Part shown: positions 27,035-36,108 of the stretch, in pieces | How the letters are laid out: every line of letters starts with the position of its first letter | How positions within the stretch are numbered: the first letter of the stretch is position 1 | Source of the DNA: Haloferax litoreum | GTDB lineage: Archaea > Halobacteriota > Halobacteria > Halobacteriales > Haloferacaceae | NCBI RefSeq assembly: GCF_009674605.1 | Contig: NZ_WKJO01000002.1 | Location: forward strand, 124,001-188,000 | Direction of reading: 5' to 3' | DNA length: 64,000 bases | Made by a program: the position numbers and the translations under genes | Notes under the pieces: model-generated | Told to the model about the DNA's origin: nothing | The model's input: the letters and a program-made list of their open reading frames with translations, nothing else | Database searches by the model: none

Positions 27035-27667
27035 TCATTCGGGTGGAGTCGGCGTCGACGCATCTGCAAGCGAATCACTGAGAAGCTTCTTTTCTGCTCT
27101 TCTGAGATGTTCTAATACAGTTGGACGCGTCAACTCGAATTCGCTGGCAATGGCTTCGACAGTGGTCTTTCTCGGCCAATCGTAATACCCATGTTCAACC
27201 GCGTAAGCGATGACTTCGGCCTGTCGCTTCGAAAGCCGAGTCGACGGGCCCTCGAAAGGCTTCAGTTTACGAAGGTCGACAGTCCCGAGTGAACGCAACC
27301 CCGAGATGATTGACTTGAGGTCAGCTCGCCGAAAGACGACGATATCGAAGACACGTGACCTCCCGTGAAATTGACTCATTCGCTGGAGCATACCGTGATT
27401 CTGGCGGATTATCGGAAGTGCCCCGGATGAACGTTTGGTGATGAGTAATTGGTCTTCACCGACACATTCGACCTCCCGAACGACGTCGCTCGCTCTCAAC
27501 GTATCGGCCATCTCGTCTCGCTGCACACCAGCGTCGATCACGAAGCGGATGTCTGTCTCACCGAGTACCTCGCAATTAGTCACGACGAACGGACTATCGG
27601 CGAGTTCACTTACGTCCGAGAGCACGTAATCTTCGTCTAGTTCCAATAGAATTGTGGCCCTGAGCAT
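27035..27667 (-). CDS. Bat-type helix-turn-helix regulator (HTH_10)
   Basis: 210 residues. The N-terminal 150 residues form the beta-rich sensor part found in bacterio-opsin-activator relatives. The C-terminal HTH_10 domain starts RLSKRQAEVIAYAVEHGYYDWPRKTTVEAIA and includes ELTRPTVLEHLRRAEKKLL as the recognition region. It lies 196 bases upstream of the ABC operon on the same strand, so it is a likely local regulator of that operon. The ligand is unknown. Confidence 0.82.
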   Translation of the reverse strand: MLRATILLELDEDYVLSDVSELADSPFVVTNCEVLGETDIRFVIDAGVQRDEMADTLRASDVVREVECVGEDQLLITKRSSGALPIIRQNHGMLQRMSQFHGRSRVFDIVVFRRADLKSIISGLRSLGTVDLRKLKPFEGPSTRLSKRQAEVIAYAVEHGYYDWPRKTTVEAIASEFELTRPTVLEHLRRAEKKLLSDSLADASTPTPPE

Positions 27668-28059
27668 GGTTTAACTGAGTCGTGTGCGAGTTCACCAGCG
27701 TTAGATTCCGAGCGGGCGTCTGCATTCGACCAAGCGTACTGCACCTGTTGGGTAGCAGTCTGTTATAGGTGTATCTCCTCGCACGAGAGGCAGCGATGTT
27801 CTAAAGGAGTAGTCTCTGACGACAACGAACCCAGTTTTCCCGTCGTCAGACTACGAATGTGAGCGAGCGTACGGTGAGGACAAACAGTCAACCAGTGACC
27901 TAAACCGTCACTCTGGCCGGACAACTTCGTCGCATGAATAACACTCAGCGAACACGCCAGTCGACCCATCAGCATCCTCGAACTCGATGATCGACTGGGA
28001 TGCATCGATCTCTTCGCCACAATCGGGACACCGACCAAGCGTCGACGAATTACGTGTCA
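27668..28059. other. intergenic region, no supported feature
   Basis: About 390 bases between the HTH gene start and the zinc-ribbon gene's neighbourhood, apart from the zinc-ribbon gene's own 3' part from 27908. No other frame, RNA or repeat is supported; it should hold the promoter for the gene starting at 27667. Confidence 0.3.
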
Positions 28060-28060
28060 T
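27908..28060 (-). CDS. small zinc-ribbon protein (50 aa)
   Basis: From the ATG at 28060 the product is 50 residues, with two Cys pairs: CPDC near residue 10 and CYSC near residue 42, set in an acidic sequence. This is the pattern of the many tiny haloarchaeal zinc-finger proteins, some of which are regulators of stress or motility. The upstream ATG at 28093 would add residues without family character. It is isolated; function unknown. Confidence 0.65.
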   Translation of the reverse strand: MTRNSSTLGRCPDCGEEIDASQSIIEFEDADGSTGVFAECYSCDEVVRPE

Positions 28061-28218
28061 GGGGTGGAGGGTGTGCGGCAAACAGGTCTCCACGTGTACT
28101 CACGAGATGGTAATTGAAAATCGTTTGCTCGTCAGCAAGGGCGTCACCCGCAACAAGTCGATGAACGGAGTACCTCACTGGACGAGACACTTTCAGTTCC
28201 CAGCGAGCAGATTGACCA

Positions 28219-29439
28219 CTATACTCCTTGCAGGTCACCACCGGGTTCGGGCGCACGTAATGCCAAGAGAACACCCATGAGAGCGACGCCTCCGGCGACG
28301 AAGAATGCGAGGCTATACCCTGCCCAGTCGATAATAGCGCCGGCCACGATGGGTGCGGCAAACGCACCAAGCAGGCCAATGCTCGTTAGGAGGGAGACAG
28401 CCGTGGTCCGAACTGTGGGTGCAACGAGTTCGACGATGTACGAAAAGATGAGTCCAGTGATGAGCTGGATGGCGAAGCCGACGACGACCACTGCTCCGAT
28501 GACAAGCCCGAGTTGCGAGATAAACACGAACGCGACGATGGCTGGGGTAGCGACGACGAATGACGAGAGGATAACTGGACGTCGCTTCCCTCCGAACACT
28601 CGGTCAGAGATGACCCCACTACTGGACCGTGCGACAGCACCGATTGCTGGGAAGAGCGCAGTCAGCAAGCCACTCGTCGCGAGTGAAACGTCGAATGCAT
28701 CGACGAGGTAGCTCGGGAGCCACGTGTTGACGAACAGATACAACGAGTAAGCCAGAAAACAGAGTACACAAACAATCCAGACCGCTCGACTGGTAAACAA
28801 CTCGCGCAGTGCTGCCCTGTCGGGTGCAGCAGCATCGACACCGGGAACGTGCCTCCGGGTCGCGAGCAAGAAGATAGTGACGCCGACGACGCAGAGAGCG
28901 GCATACAGGGGGAAGACTGCGGGCCATCCGGCTACGTCTTCGATGAGAGGACTGCCGAACTGACCGAGTGCGAAACCGACTGGAGCACTCGCTGTGAACA
29001 CACCAACTGCAGTCGCCCGATGCCGAGACTCGACAGCGCTACCGACGGCGTTCGCACCTGCATTCCAGAAGATGACGTATGCGAGGCCGCCAAGGACACG
29101 CGAGACGAGCAGCGAAAGGTACGCGCCAGCAGTGGCCGCGTACCAGCCCCAAGCACCTGCAACGGAGAGTGCGACGGCGCCGAAGAAGACCACACGTCGA
29201 ACCGAAAACCGGTCGAGTACGATACCGATAGGGATGCTGGTGACGACTGCAGTCGCGTACATGATGCTAACGAGCAAGCCGGCGGTACTGCCATCGATTC
29301 CGAGCGACGCTTGAATCACAGGGAAGACGCTTGCCGGTGCGATTTCGTACGCCGCGGCTGCTGTCGAGAGGACGAAAAACCCAGTGAGCAGACCCACTGC
29401 TTCGTATCGAGATGTGTCGTCGGTTGAACGGTCGCTCAC
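28219..29439 (-). CDS. MFS transporter
   Basis: About 406 residues from a GTG at 29439, with twelve hydrophobic segments. Motif A appears as PIGIVLDRFSVRRVVFFGA in the first half and SGVISDRVFGGKRRPVIL in the second. An upstream ATG at 29571 is in frame, but a TATA-like AATACTAAA at 29465-29473 sits 30 bases before the GTG, favouring a leaderless start there. The substrate is not evident. It diverges from the CurA-like gene at 29673, which may act on the transported compound. Confidence 0.8.
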   Translation of the reverse strand: MSDRSTDDTSRYEAVGLLTGFFVLSTAAAAYEIAPASVFPVIQASLGIDGSTAGLLVSIMYATAVVTSIPIGIVLDRFSVRRVVFFGAVALSVAGAWGWYAATAGAYLSLLVSRVLGGLAYVIFWNAGANAVGSAVESRHRATAVGVFTASAPVGFALGQFGSPLIEDVAGWPAVFPLYAALCVVGVTIFLLATRRHVPGVDAAAPDRAALRELFTSRAVWIVCVLCFLAYSLYLFVNTWLPSYLVDAFDVSLATSGLLTALFPAIGAVARSSSGVISDRVFGGKRRPVILSSFVVATPAIVAFVFISQLGLVIGAVVVVGFAIQLITGLIFSYIVELVAPTVRTTAVSLLTSIGLLGAFAAPIVAGAIIDWAGYSLAFFVAGGVALMGVLLALRAPEPGGDLQGV

Positions 29440-29464
29440 GGTATCTATCACCGTTTTCTTGAAG

Positions 29465-29473
29465 AATACTAAA
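29465..29473 (-). promoter_or_regulatory. TATA box for the MFS gene at 29439
   Basis: The minus-strand sequence TTTAGTATT is centred 30 bases from the GTG at 29439, the spacing expected of a leaderless haloarchaeal transcript. This decides the start over the in-frame ATG at 29571. Confidence 0.45.
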
Positions 29474-29672
29474 CCACTTGCTGTTTGATGATCGGATTTC
29501 CTGCTGGCTGTTAGGGACCACCAATTACTCACCTTTCTGCGGTGGCCACGAATTCGCACGACCGAACACACACGGCAAGTATCAATTGTCGTCTAGAGTT
29601 CACCAATCTCAATTTGCCAGAAACAGCACCCGCCTCCAGAAGTCCTTTCGGTGAAACGCCCCGAGCCAGAAT

Positions 29673-30683
29673 ATGCGCAATTCCAACCGCGAGTGGTACT
29701 TTGCTGAACGACCAGAAGGCGAGCCAGACACAGAGAGTTTTGAGCTTCAAGAGGGTGACGTCCCAGATCCGAAGCACGGCCAACTCTTAGTCCGTGTCAA
29801 GTACCTCTCTGTGGACCCATACATGCGGGGGCGGATGCGCGACGCAGAATCGTACGCCGAACCGTGGGACGTTGGTGACGTTCTTCGCGGTGGGATTGTT
29901 GGTGAGGTCATCGAGAGTGAGAGTGACCAATACGAATCAGGTGACCTCGTCACTGGGAACGGAACGTGGGCAGACTATAGCATCCTAGACGCAGATGATG
30001 TTGCACCTGTTGACTCAGAGATAGCAGACCTCCCGGCGTATCTCGGAACCCTCGGAATGCCAGGTCGAACAGCCTACTTCGGACTGCTCGAAGTTGGCGA
30101 GCCAAAGCCTGGTGAGACGGTCGTCGTCTCTGGCGCGGCAGGCGCTGTTGGTTCAGTCGTCGGCCAAGTCGCGAAACTGAACGGGTGTCGTGTCGTCGGC
30201 TTCGCTGGCTCTGACGAAAAGACGGACTGGCTCACCGAAGACCTCGGGTTCGACGCTGCAATCAACTACAAGGCGACCGATGACTACCGAGCAGCCCTCG
30301 ACGACGCCGCACCAGAAGGTGTAGACGTTTACTTCGACAACGTCGGTGGACCGATTACTGACGCCGTATTCACAAAGCTCAATCTCGATGCACGTGTCGC
30401 GGTCTGCGGTCAAATCGCACACTACAATGACGAAGAAGTCCCAGTGGGACCACGAAAGCTCCCGATGCTTATTGCACCACGTGCCAAAGTACAGGGCCTC
30501 CTGATTGGCGATTATGCAACACGGTTCGGTGAAGCGTCCGAACAACTCGGGAAGTGGGTTTCCACTGGAGAGTTGAAGCACCGCGAAACCGTGGTCGAAG
30601 GGTTAGAGAACGCACCAGACGCGTTCCTTGGGCTCTTCTCTGGAGACAACATCGGGAAACAGGTCGTGAAAATTTCCGAGTGA
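29673..30683 (+). CDS. NADP-dependent oxidoreductase, CurA/PTGR (MDR) family
   Basis: 336 residues. The N-terminal GroES-like part contains VRVKYLSVDPYMRGRM, the mark of zinc-free MDR enoyl/enone reductases such as CurA and leukotriene B4 dehydrogenase. The Rossmann part has GAAGAVGSVVGQVAKLNG for NADP binding. Such enzymes reduce the double bond of alpha,beta-unsaturated ketones and aldehydes, and so detoxify electrophiles. The gene is divergent from the MFS gene and convergent with the APC-UspA gene. Confidence 0.85.
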   Translation: MRNSNREWYFAERPEGEPDTESFELQEGDVPDPKHGQLLVRVKYLSVDPYMRGRMRDAESYAEPWDVGDVLRGGIVGEVIESESDQYESGDLVTGNGTWADYSILDADDVAPVDSEIADLPAYLGTLGMPGRTAYFGLLEVGEPKPGETVVVSGAAGAVGSVVGQVAKLNGCRVVGFAGSDEKTDWLTEDLGFDAAINYKATDDYRAALDDAAPEGVDVYFDNVGGPITDAVFTKLNLDARVAVCGQIAHYNDEEVPVGPRKLPMLIAPRAKVQGLLIGDYATRFGEASEQLGKWVSTGELKHRETVVEGLENAPDAFLGLFSGDNIGKQVVKISE

Positions 30684-30862
30684 GAGTCTCGACATCCAGT
30701 TCGAGATACTCCAATACGAGACAGTGTAATTTGACGTTGTCCAATTTTTATCTGTCAATGCTCTCCGAGCGATCTATTCTGAGCAGAAAACTATCAGTCA
30801 AAGAAGTGGGAAGAGAACGCGACGACGTGCGGCAGTTCACCGTCAACGTCCTCGATACGGCT

Positions 30863-33040
30863 TCAGAACGCGAGACGTTCGAGGAGTCGCTCGCCCACAG
30901 AAGGTCGACGAGAGGCATGCGAGTACACCGTCAACGTCGTGCAGCTGTGACTCGGTGTCGACGACACCGTCCGGAGGAGGGCAGCTCTGATTCGGCGGTC
31001 GGGACTCGGTTGCACAACGACGTCGGGATGGATACGACGGCCACCATCGGTAAAGAGGGTCTCCGTCCGAACTGGGACCGATAACACGGCAGCGAGGTCA
31101 GTACGGTACTCGGTTATCGCCTCCCACTGGTCGGTCTCGTCGGGTTCGTCCGGCGTGTTCTGAATCGAAATCGTCCCCCGGTTTTCCGCCGCGATACGCT
31201 CGGCAATACTGACTGCGAGTGGGGAATACGGGCTGGTTGCGCCAGCGAGTGCCACTCGCTTCGGTTCGTCGTAGCCGAGGTTGTCGACGAGGACGACATC
31301 ACAGGGGGCGTGCCGGACGACCCAATCGATGGGGTCGCCGAACAACCGCGACTGGAGGCGAAGCGGTTCGTGCTCGGCGACGATGGTGTCGACGCCGCGG
31401 TGCTCCGCGAAGTTGACGATAGCATGTTTCGTATCGTGGCTGACGATTTCGTCTGCCTCGATAGCGACCGCGGCGTCCGCCGCGAAGTCCGACATTCGAG
31501 CCTCGAAAGAGAGGTCAGAGGGAGACTGTACCGTGAGGTGTTCTGTTAGTGGCACTTGGTCTGGGACTTCGTCGAAACGAACGGCGACGACTCGTCCGTC
31601 GTCACGAGCGACGAGGTCAGCGGCGAAGTCCACGAGCGCTCGTTCACGTTCGGGACCGACGTCTTTCGTGAATGCGACGAGCACTTCTTTCGTGTGTTCG
31701 TCAGTCGCCGACACGACGTTGGTCACGGCGTTCTTGTTCACTTGACGGCGAATCGCGTTCGTCGCGACGCCCGAACGGTTCACGCGTGACCGAGCGTAGG
31801 CGAAGTACCACGCGACGCTTCCGACCACGATTACGAAGGCACCGACGAGCGCGACGGGACCCATCTGGGTCAACAACAACACACCAGTCACGACACCGAA
31901 CACCTGCACCCACGGGTAGAGCGGAGAAGTGAACTCCGGGTCGTACTCTGTGCTCCCCTCACGGAACGCTACGACAGCGACGTTGATGAGTGAAAACACG
32001 AGAATCTGGAAGGCACTCGCCAACTTCGCAATCTCCAAGATTGGGACGAACGCGATGAGCACGAGCAAAACGACGCCCGTCAGTGTGATTGCGGGGATGG
32101 GCGTCCCAAAGCGGTCGCTCACAGACGAGAGCGACGGCGGCGCGAGCAAATCACGACTCATCGCGAGTGGGTATCGAGACGAAGACAGGATGCCGGCGTT
32201 CGCTGTGGAGATAAGCGCGAGCACTGCAGCGAGGATGACTGCGACGACGCCGGCTTGTCCGAGGGTGGATTCTGCGGCGACGGCGACTGGCGTCAGTGAA
32301 CCTGCAACCGACCCCGGCACTGTCACGCCGACGAGCACTGCCACGATTGCGATGTACAGGAGCGTGGTGAACACGAGTGAACCGAGGATTCCGAGCGGGA
32401 TGTTCCGACCGGGTGACTCGACTTCTTCGGCGACGCTCGCCACTTTCGTGACACCAGCATAGGAGACGAACACGAGACCAGTGGCAGCGAGCAGGCCAGA
32501 GAGACCGGCGTCGAAGAAATTCGCGTAATTCGCTGCCTGCACGCTTGGTGCGCTCCAGGCTGCGAACCACCCGAGTGCAGCCAACATCACGACGACGATG
32601 GCAATTTGGAGTCGCCCCGTCTGCTTCGCCCCGATGATGTTGACCAGAATCAGGAATACCGCGAGTCCCACCGCGACTGGCTTCAGCGGAAGGTCGAACA
32701 ACAACAACAGGTACGGAACGCCTCCGACGAGTGCGAGCGCACCTTTGAACGACAGTGAAAACCACGTCCCTACACCCGCGATGGTCCCGAGTAAGGGTCC
32801 CATCCCGCGTTCGATGTAGATGTACGTGCCGCCGGCTTCCGGCATGGCAGTCGCCATCTCCGATTTCGAGAGTGCTGCAGGGACGACCAGTAATCCCGCG
32901 AGTGCGTACGCGACGATGACTGCGGGGCCTGCAATTTCGAGGGCGAGGGCGGGCAGAATGAAGATGCCGCTACCGATCATCGCACCAGTAGAAATCGCGA
33001 GCACTGACGGCAGACCAAGGTCTCGCTCTAACTCTTTCAT
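30863..33040 (-). CDS. APC-family permease fused to C-terminal UspA domains
   Basis: 725 residues. About 430 residues form twelve hydrophobic segments of the amino acid-polyamine-organocation family, opening with ISTGAMIGSGIFILPALAL. Two UspA-like domains follow (about 445-590 and 600-725): ALAGATSPYSPLAVSIAERI and the segment around VLSVPVRTETLF. UspA domains bind ATP or other nucleotides and probably adjust transport. The substrate is probably an amino acid. A second protein of the same design is coded at 51701-53944, so the window holds paralogues. This copy is monocistronic. Confidence 0.86.
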   Translation of the reverse strand: MKELERDLGLPSVLAISTGAMIGSGIFILPALALEIAGPAVIVAYALAGLLVVPAALSKSEMATAMPEAGGTYIYIERGMGPLLGTIAGVGTWFSLSFKGALALVGGVPYLLLLFDLPLKPVAVGLAVFLILVNIIGAKQTGRLQIAIVVVMLAALGWFAAWSAPSVQAANYANFFDAGLSGLLAATGLVFVSYAGVTKVASVAEEVESPGRNIPLGILGSLVFTTLLYIAIVAVLVGVTVPGSVAGSLTPVAVAAESTLGQAGVVAVILAAVLALISTANAGILSSSRYPLAMSRDLLAPPSLSSVSDRFGTPIPAITLTGVVLLVLIAFVPILEIAKLASAFQILVFSLINVAVVAFREGSTEYDPEFTSPLYPWVQVFGVVTGVLLLTQMGPVALVGAFVIVVGSVAWYFAYARSRVNRSGVATNAIRRQVNKNAVTNVVSATDEHTKEVLVAFTKDVGPERERALVDFAADLVARDDGRVVAVRFDEVPDQVPLTEHLTVQSPSDLSFEARMSDFAADAAVAIEADEIVSHDTKHAIVNFAEHRGVDTIVAEHEPLRLQSRLFGDPIDWVVRHAPCDVVLVDNLGYDEPKRVALAGATSPYSPLAVSIAERIAAENRGTISIQNTPDEPDETDQWEAITEYRTDLAAVLSVPVRTETLFTDGGRRIHPDVVVQPSPDRRIRAALLRTVSSTPSHSCTTLTVYSHASRRPSVGERLLERLAF

Positions 33041-33351
33041 GTCTCTTCTCGCGCCGTGTTGCGGGTTATCGGTGGGCCGTCTGGTACGTCATCGCATCGT
33101 CGTGTCATGATATACGTCATAATCAGATTGGGTGCCCCAGCGAGTATTCTGTCGAGAGCGGGGACGGTGGTTCACAAAAGGACCAATCTGATATAAAATT
33201 GTGTAAATAATTACCAGTCCGTTCAGTTCGTACTAACTATTTCACGAATAATCAACGTGATTGGGTTCGAGAGACAGTGGGCGTTCAGTTGTGCAAGAGG
33301 GACCACTCCAGTACCGAGGTAGAAGGATAGTCTACTGCCGAGTCCACGACA
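33041..33351. other. AT-rich intergenic region
   Basis: 311 bases between the start of the APC-UspA gene and the 3' end of the GH5-like gene. It has an AT-rich stretch around 33185-33215 (gatataaaattgtgtaaata) but no frame or repeat. It holds the promoter of the gene starting at 33040. Confidence 0.35.
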
Positions 33352-34524
33352 TCAGTCGTCGGATACTGACGGGTTCGGATACGGGAACGAGTGTGTGTCC
33401 CAACTGGTTGGATAGTACCGAGGGCCGTTAGAGAGTGCCGCATAATCATCAACGTCGAATGGCGTTCCGTCCGGGTGAAACACACCGTTTACACGTCCTT
33501 TGCTCCGGGGGTCTCGAAGGTATGCTGGCTTGAGCATCAACCCCCAGAAGAAATCGCCGTCGAGACTCCGATTGTCGTGTGCGTTTTCGATGGTCGCAGC
33601 GAGCGACGTGTAGTTTGGTAAAAAGCGGTTCGGTGGACCCGTCAGGGTTCGCTGCCACTCGGTGCACCAGAGCGGTTTACCCGTCTCCTGTCGGTGTGCA
33701 CGAGCCTCTTGGAGGTACGCATCGGCCGCTTTCGAGTCCCGAGGTAAGTTCATGTGGAACTGATGGACGTCGAGTTCGTCGTTCGTATCGTACACGTGGT
33801 TGAACTGAAAGTCCTTACAGCCCATCGTGAGGGTGGCAGAGGAAGCGTGTTTTCGCACTTCGTGAAGCACGTCGTGAACGAAGTCTTGGCGGGGTTGGAC
33901 ATCCCCTGGTTCGTTCATTATCTCGGTCGCGAGCAGTCGGGAATCGGTCGCATATTTCTGTGCCCACCACCGTGCGAAGTGGAGTGGTGACCGAGTGTAC
34001 CCCGACCAGCGTCTCGGTTGCAAAATAATCTGTCTGGATGGTGAATGAACGCCGAATGCCTCGGTGGGGTCAGTCGCCGTGCGGTTGTACTCTGTGGGTT
34101 CTCCTTTCGGGGGCGCTTCGAAGAGGACCACAATCGGGCGAATCCCTCGCGCAGCACACTCCGACAGGAAATGTTCCATACGAGAGAAAAAGGAAGGCCC
34201 ATCCTCCACCCACTGCTCGTAGGAGGCGAACACTCTGAGAGCGTTGAGGCCGAGTGATTTGGCCATGTCGAGTTCACGCTCGACGACACTGTTGTCGTAG
34301 AATGCCCACGTCTGATAGGCGTTCCAAGCCGTCGATGGAAAGTAATTGGCCCCACGAATGTCGGTGAGACCAGTTGAAACCGACGTGTCCCTCTCCGTCT
34401 GACTCGTGAACGTCGAGCCAACACCTCCGAGAACGGCTACGCCCGAAGCCTTCAGGAAGGTGCGGCGTCCAACCCATGTCGAAGAATATTCCGAGGAACC
34501 AGAGTGTTTATTATCTTTGACCAT
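33352..34524 (-). CDS. Tat-exported GH5-like glycoside hydrolase
   Basis: 390 residues. The N-terminus has the twin-arginine motif GRRTFLKASG (Arg20, Arg21) and a hydrophobic stretch. The mature part reads as a (beta/alpha)8 barrel: NYFPSTAWNAYQTWAFYD at its start, the acid/base glutamate in ATEIMNEPG (Glu205) and the candidate nucleophile glutamate in LWCTEWQ (Glu289). This fits GH5-type cellulase/mannanase relatives, though HQFHMNL replaces the usual barrel-strand-6 motif. A paralogue opens at 63433. The start ATG at 34524 lies 24 bases from a TATA box (34543-34553), so it is leaderless. The substrate is unknown. Confidence 0.72.
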   Translation of the reverse strand: MVKDNKHSGSSEYSSTWVGRRTFLKASGVAVLGGVGSTFTSQTERDTSVSTGLTDIRGANYFPSTAWNAYQTWAFYDNSVVERELDMAKSLGLNALRVFASYEQWVEDGPSFFSRMEHFLSECAARGIRPIVVLFEAPPKGEPTEYNRTATDPTEAFGVHSPSRQIILQPRRWSGYTRSPLHFARWWAQKYATDSRLLATEIMNEPGDVQPRQDFVHDVLHEVRKHASSATLTMGCKDFQFNHVYDTNDELDVHQFHMNLPRDSKAADAYLQEARAHRQETGKPLWCTEWQRTLTGPPNRFLPNYTSLAATIENAHDNRSLDGDFFWGLMLKPAYLRDPRSKGRVNGVFHPDGTPFDVDDYAALSNGPRYYPTSWDTHSFPYPNPSVSDD

Positions 34525-34542
34525 CAGAAGTAAAGTTGGTTC

Positions 34543-34553
34543 AATATATTTTA
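34543..34553 (-). promoter_or_regulatory. TATA box for the GH5-like gene
   Basis: The minus-strand sequence TAAAATATATT is centred 24 bases before the ATG at 34524, in an AT-rich spacer. It supports a leaderless transcript with this start. Confidence 0.45.
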
Positions 34554-34824
34554 AATTTATTAGTATCTTACTTGTTAGAAACGTGCTCGTTAGTAATCAC
34601 CTCCGAACCAGCAGTGAGCGGATATCAGAGTGGCAAGCAAGTCGAAGCGATGGAGGCGAGGGGTTCTTCCGGTCGCTCAGCAACCCAGAGAGTCGCGCAC
34701 TCTGAACCGTGGGGGATGATGGTTCGAACGCGAGGCATCCCGGCCGTCTTCCAGTCGTGCACTCGGTAGCATATCGAATCGACCAGAAAGCGCATATGTC
34801 GCCACTCCAGAATATGAAAATAAA

Positions 34825-36108
34825 ATGAACCGTCGTGCCCTCCTGACCACGGTTGCCACTGGGGGAGCCGTGGCACTCGCTGGTTGCAGTGCGCTAGGTG
34901 AATCCTGTGGGCCACCCACGAGTACGTTCGACAGACCACGCGACCGCTGGCCGGCGAGTGGGTACGACCCGACGAACACCTCCTATGCCCCTGCTGGGCC
35001 GTCGAGCGGGGAGACGCAGTGGAGGACCGACCGCGAGGCTGGCGAAGGTCCGCGGTTGAATGGCTGGTTCAGTTCGCCCATCGTCGGTGACGGTGCGGTG
35101 TACGTCGCGATACGACAGTTCGACGGGCACGACCACGACTACCCTGGCTACCTCGTCGCGCTCGACGACGAGACAGGTGAGTTGCGGTGGCGTGTCGAAC
35201 TCCCATCGTTGGCAAGCGGCGACCCGACACTCGCGGGTGACAGCATACTCGTCGGAGACCTGGGGGGGACGCTCCACGCTCTCTCGACGGCCGGCGAACG
35301 ACGCTGGACACAGGAACTCAACGCAGCGGTCCGAACACCGACTGTCGTCGGTGAGCACGTCTACGTCCTTGACGCGTCGGCGACGGTGTACGGTTTCACC
35401 CTCGATGGAGAGAAGTGCTGGGAGTACAGCCAATCCAACGTCTGGGACGGCCTCCTCGGTGGCAATTCGTTCGCCGCCAACAGTGCTCCAGCAGTCGACG
35501 ACTCACGTGTCTACGTGGCGGTCCAAGCGAACCCCGACGGGGACGAAACCGCCCACGTCGTCGCATTCGACCACGAGGGAGACGAGGAGTGGCGTTACAG
35601 ATTCCCAACTGGATATCGACCACCGAACACACCCACTGTCGTCGACGGGACCGTTCTCGTGACCGGGGGTGACCAGATAGTCGCCCTCGACGCGGTGACG
35701 GGCGAGCAGGAGTGGCGATTCGTCGTCGGCCACCGGCACACCGGTGCACCAGCGACCGATGGAGAGCGCGTCTACGTCGGCGCGAAGAACCTCTATGCGC
35801 TTGACATCGGTGACGGGAGCGAGCAGTGGCGCGTCGTCAACTACGGCGTCAACGATTCCATCGGGTGGGCGAAGAGCATCCCGTTCATGGGGCGCCCCGC
35901 GGTAACCGACGACGCCATCTACCTCCGGGCAGGCGCGTTCGACCCCTCCGACGGCAGCAGACTGTGGGGTGACCTCGCTGAAGAGACGGTACTCGAGTCA
36001 GACTACACGCCGAGGTACTACTCTTGGCACTCGATGGCACCGCTTTCGGTGACTGCAGACGCGCTGTATCTCTCCCATCAGAGCCAGGGGGTGACGAAGA
36101 TAGCATGA
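34825..36108 (+). CDS. Tat-lipoprotein with PQQ-like beta-propeller (first of pair)
   Basis: 427 residues. The signal is MNRRALLTTVATGGAVALAG with a lipobox AGC, so the protein is lipid-anchored outside the cell. The rest is a row of PQQ/quinoprotein-type blades, each with a LDDETGELRWR- or LDAVTGEQEWR-like motif (several between residues 110 and 400). Such propellers are usually binding or scaffold proteins, as in BamB, rather than enzymes when the PQQ residues are absent. Its TGA overlaps the ATG of the next gene by ATGA. Confidence 0.8.
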   Translation: MNRRALLTTVATGGAVALAGCSALGESCGPPTSTFDRPRDRWPASGYDPTNTSYAPAGPSSGETQWRTDREAGEGPRLNGWFSSPIVGDGAVYVAIRQFDGHDHDYPGYLVALDDETGELRWRVELPSLASGDPTLAGDSILVGDLGGTLHALSTAGERRWTQELNAAVRTPTVVGEHVYVLDASATVYGFTLDGEKCWEYSQSNVWDGLLGGNSFAANSAPAVDDSRVYVAVQANPDGDETAHVVAFDHEGDEEWRYRFPTGYRPPNTPTVVDGTVLVTGGDQIVALDAVTGEQEWRFVVGHRHTGAPATDGERVYVGAKNLYALDIGDGSEQWRVVNYGVNDSIGWAKSIPFMGRPAVTDDAIYLRAGAFDPSDGSRLWGDLAEETVLESDYTPRYYSWHSMAPLSVTADALYLSHQSQGVTKIA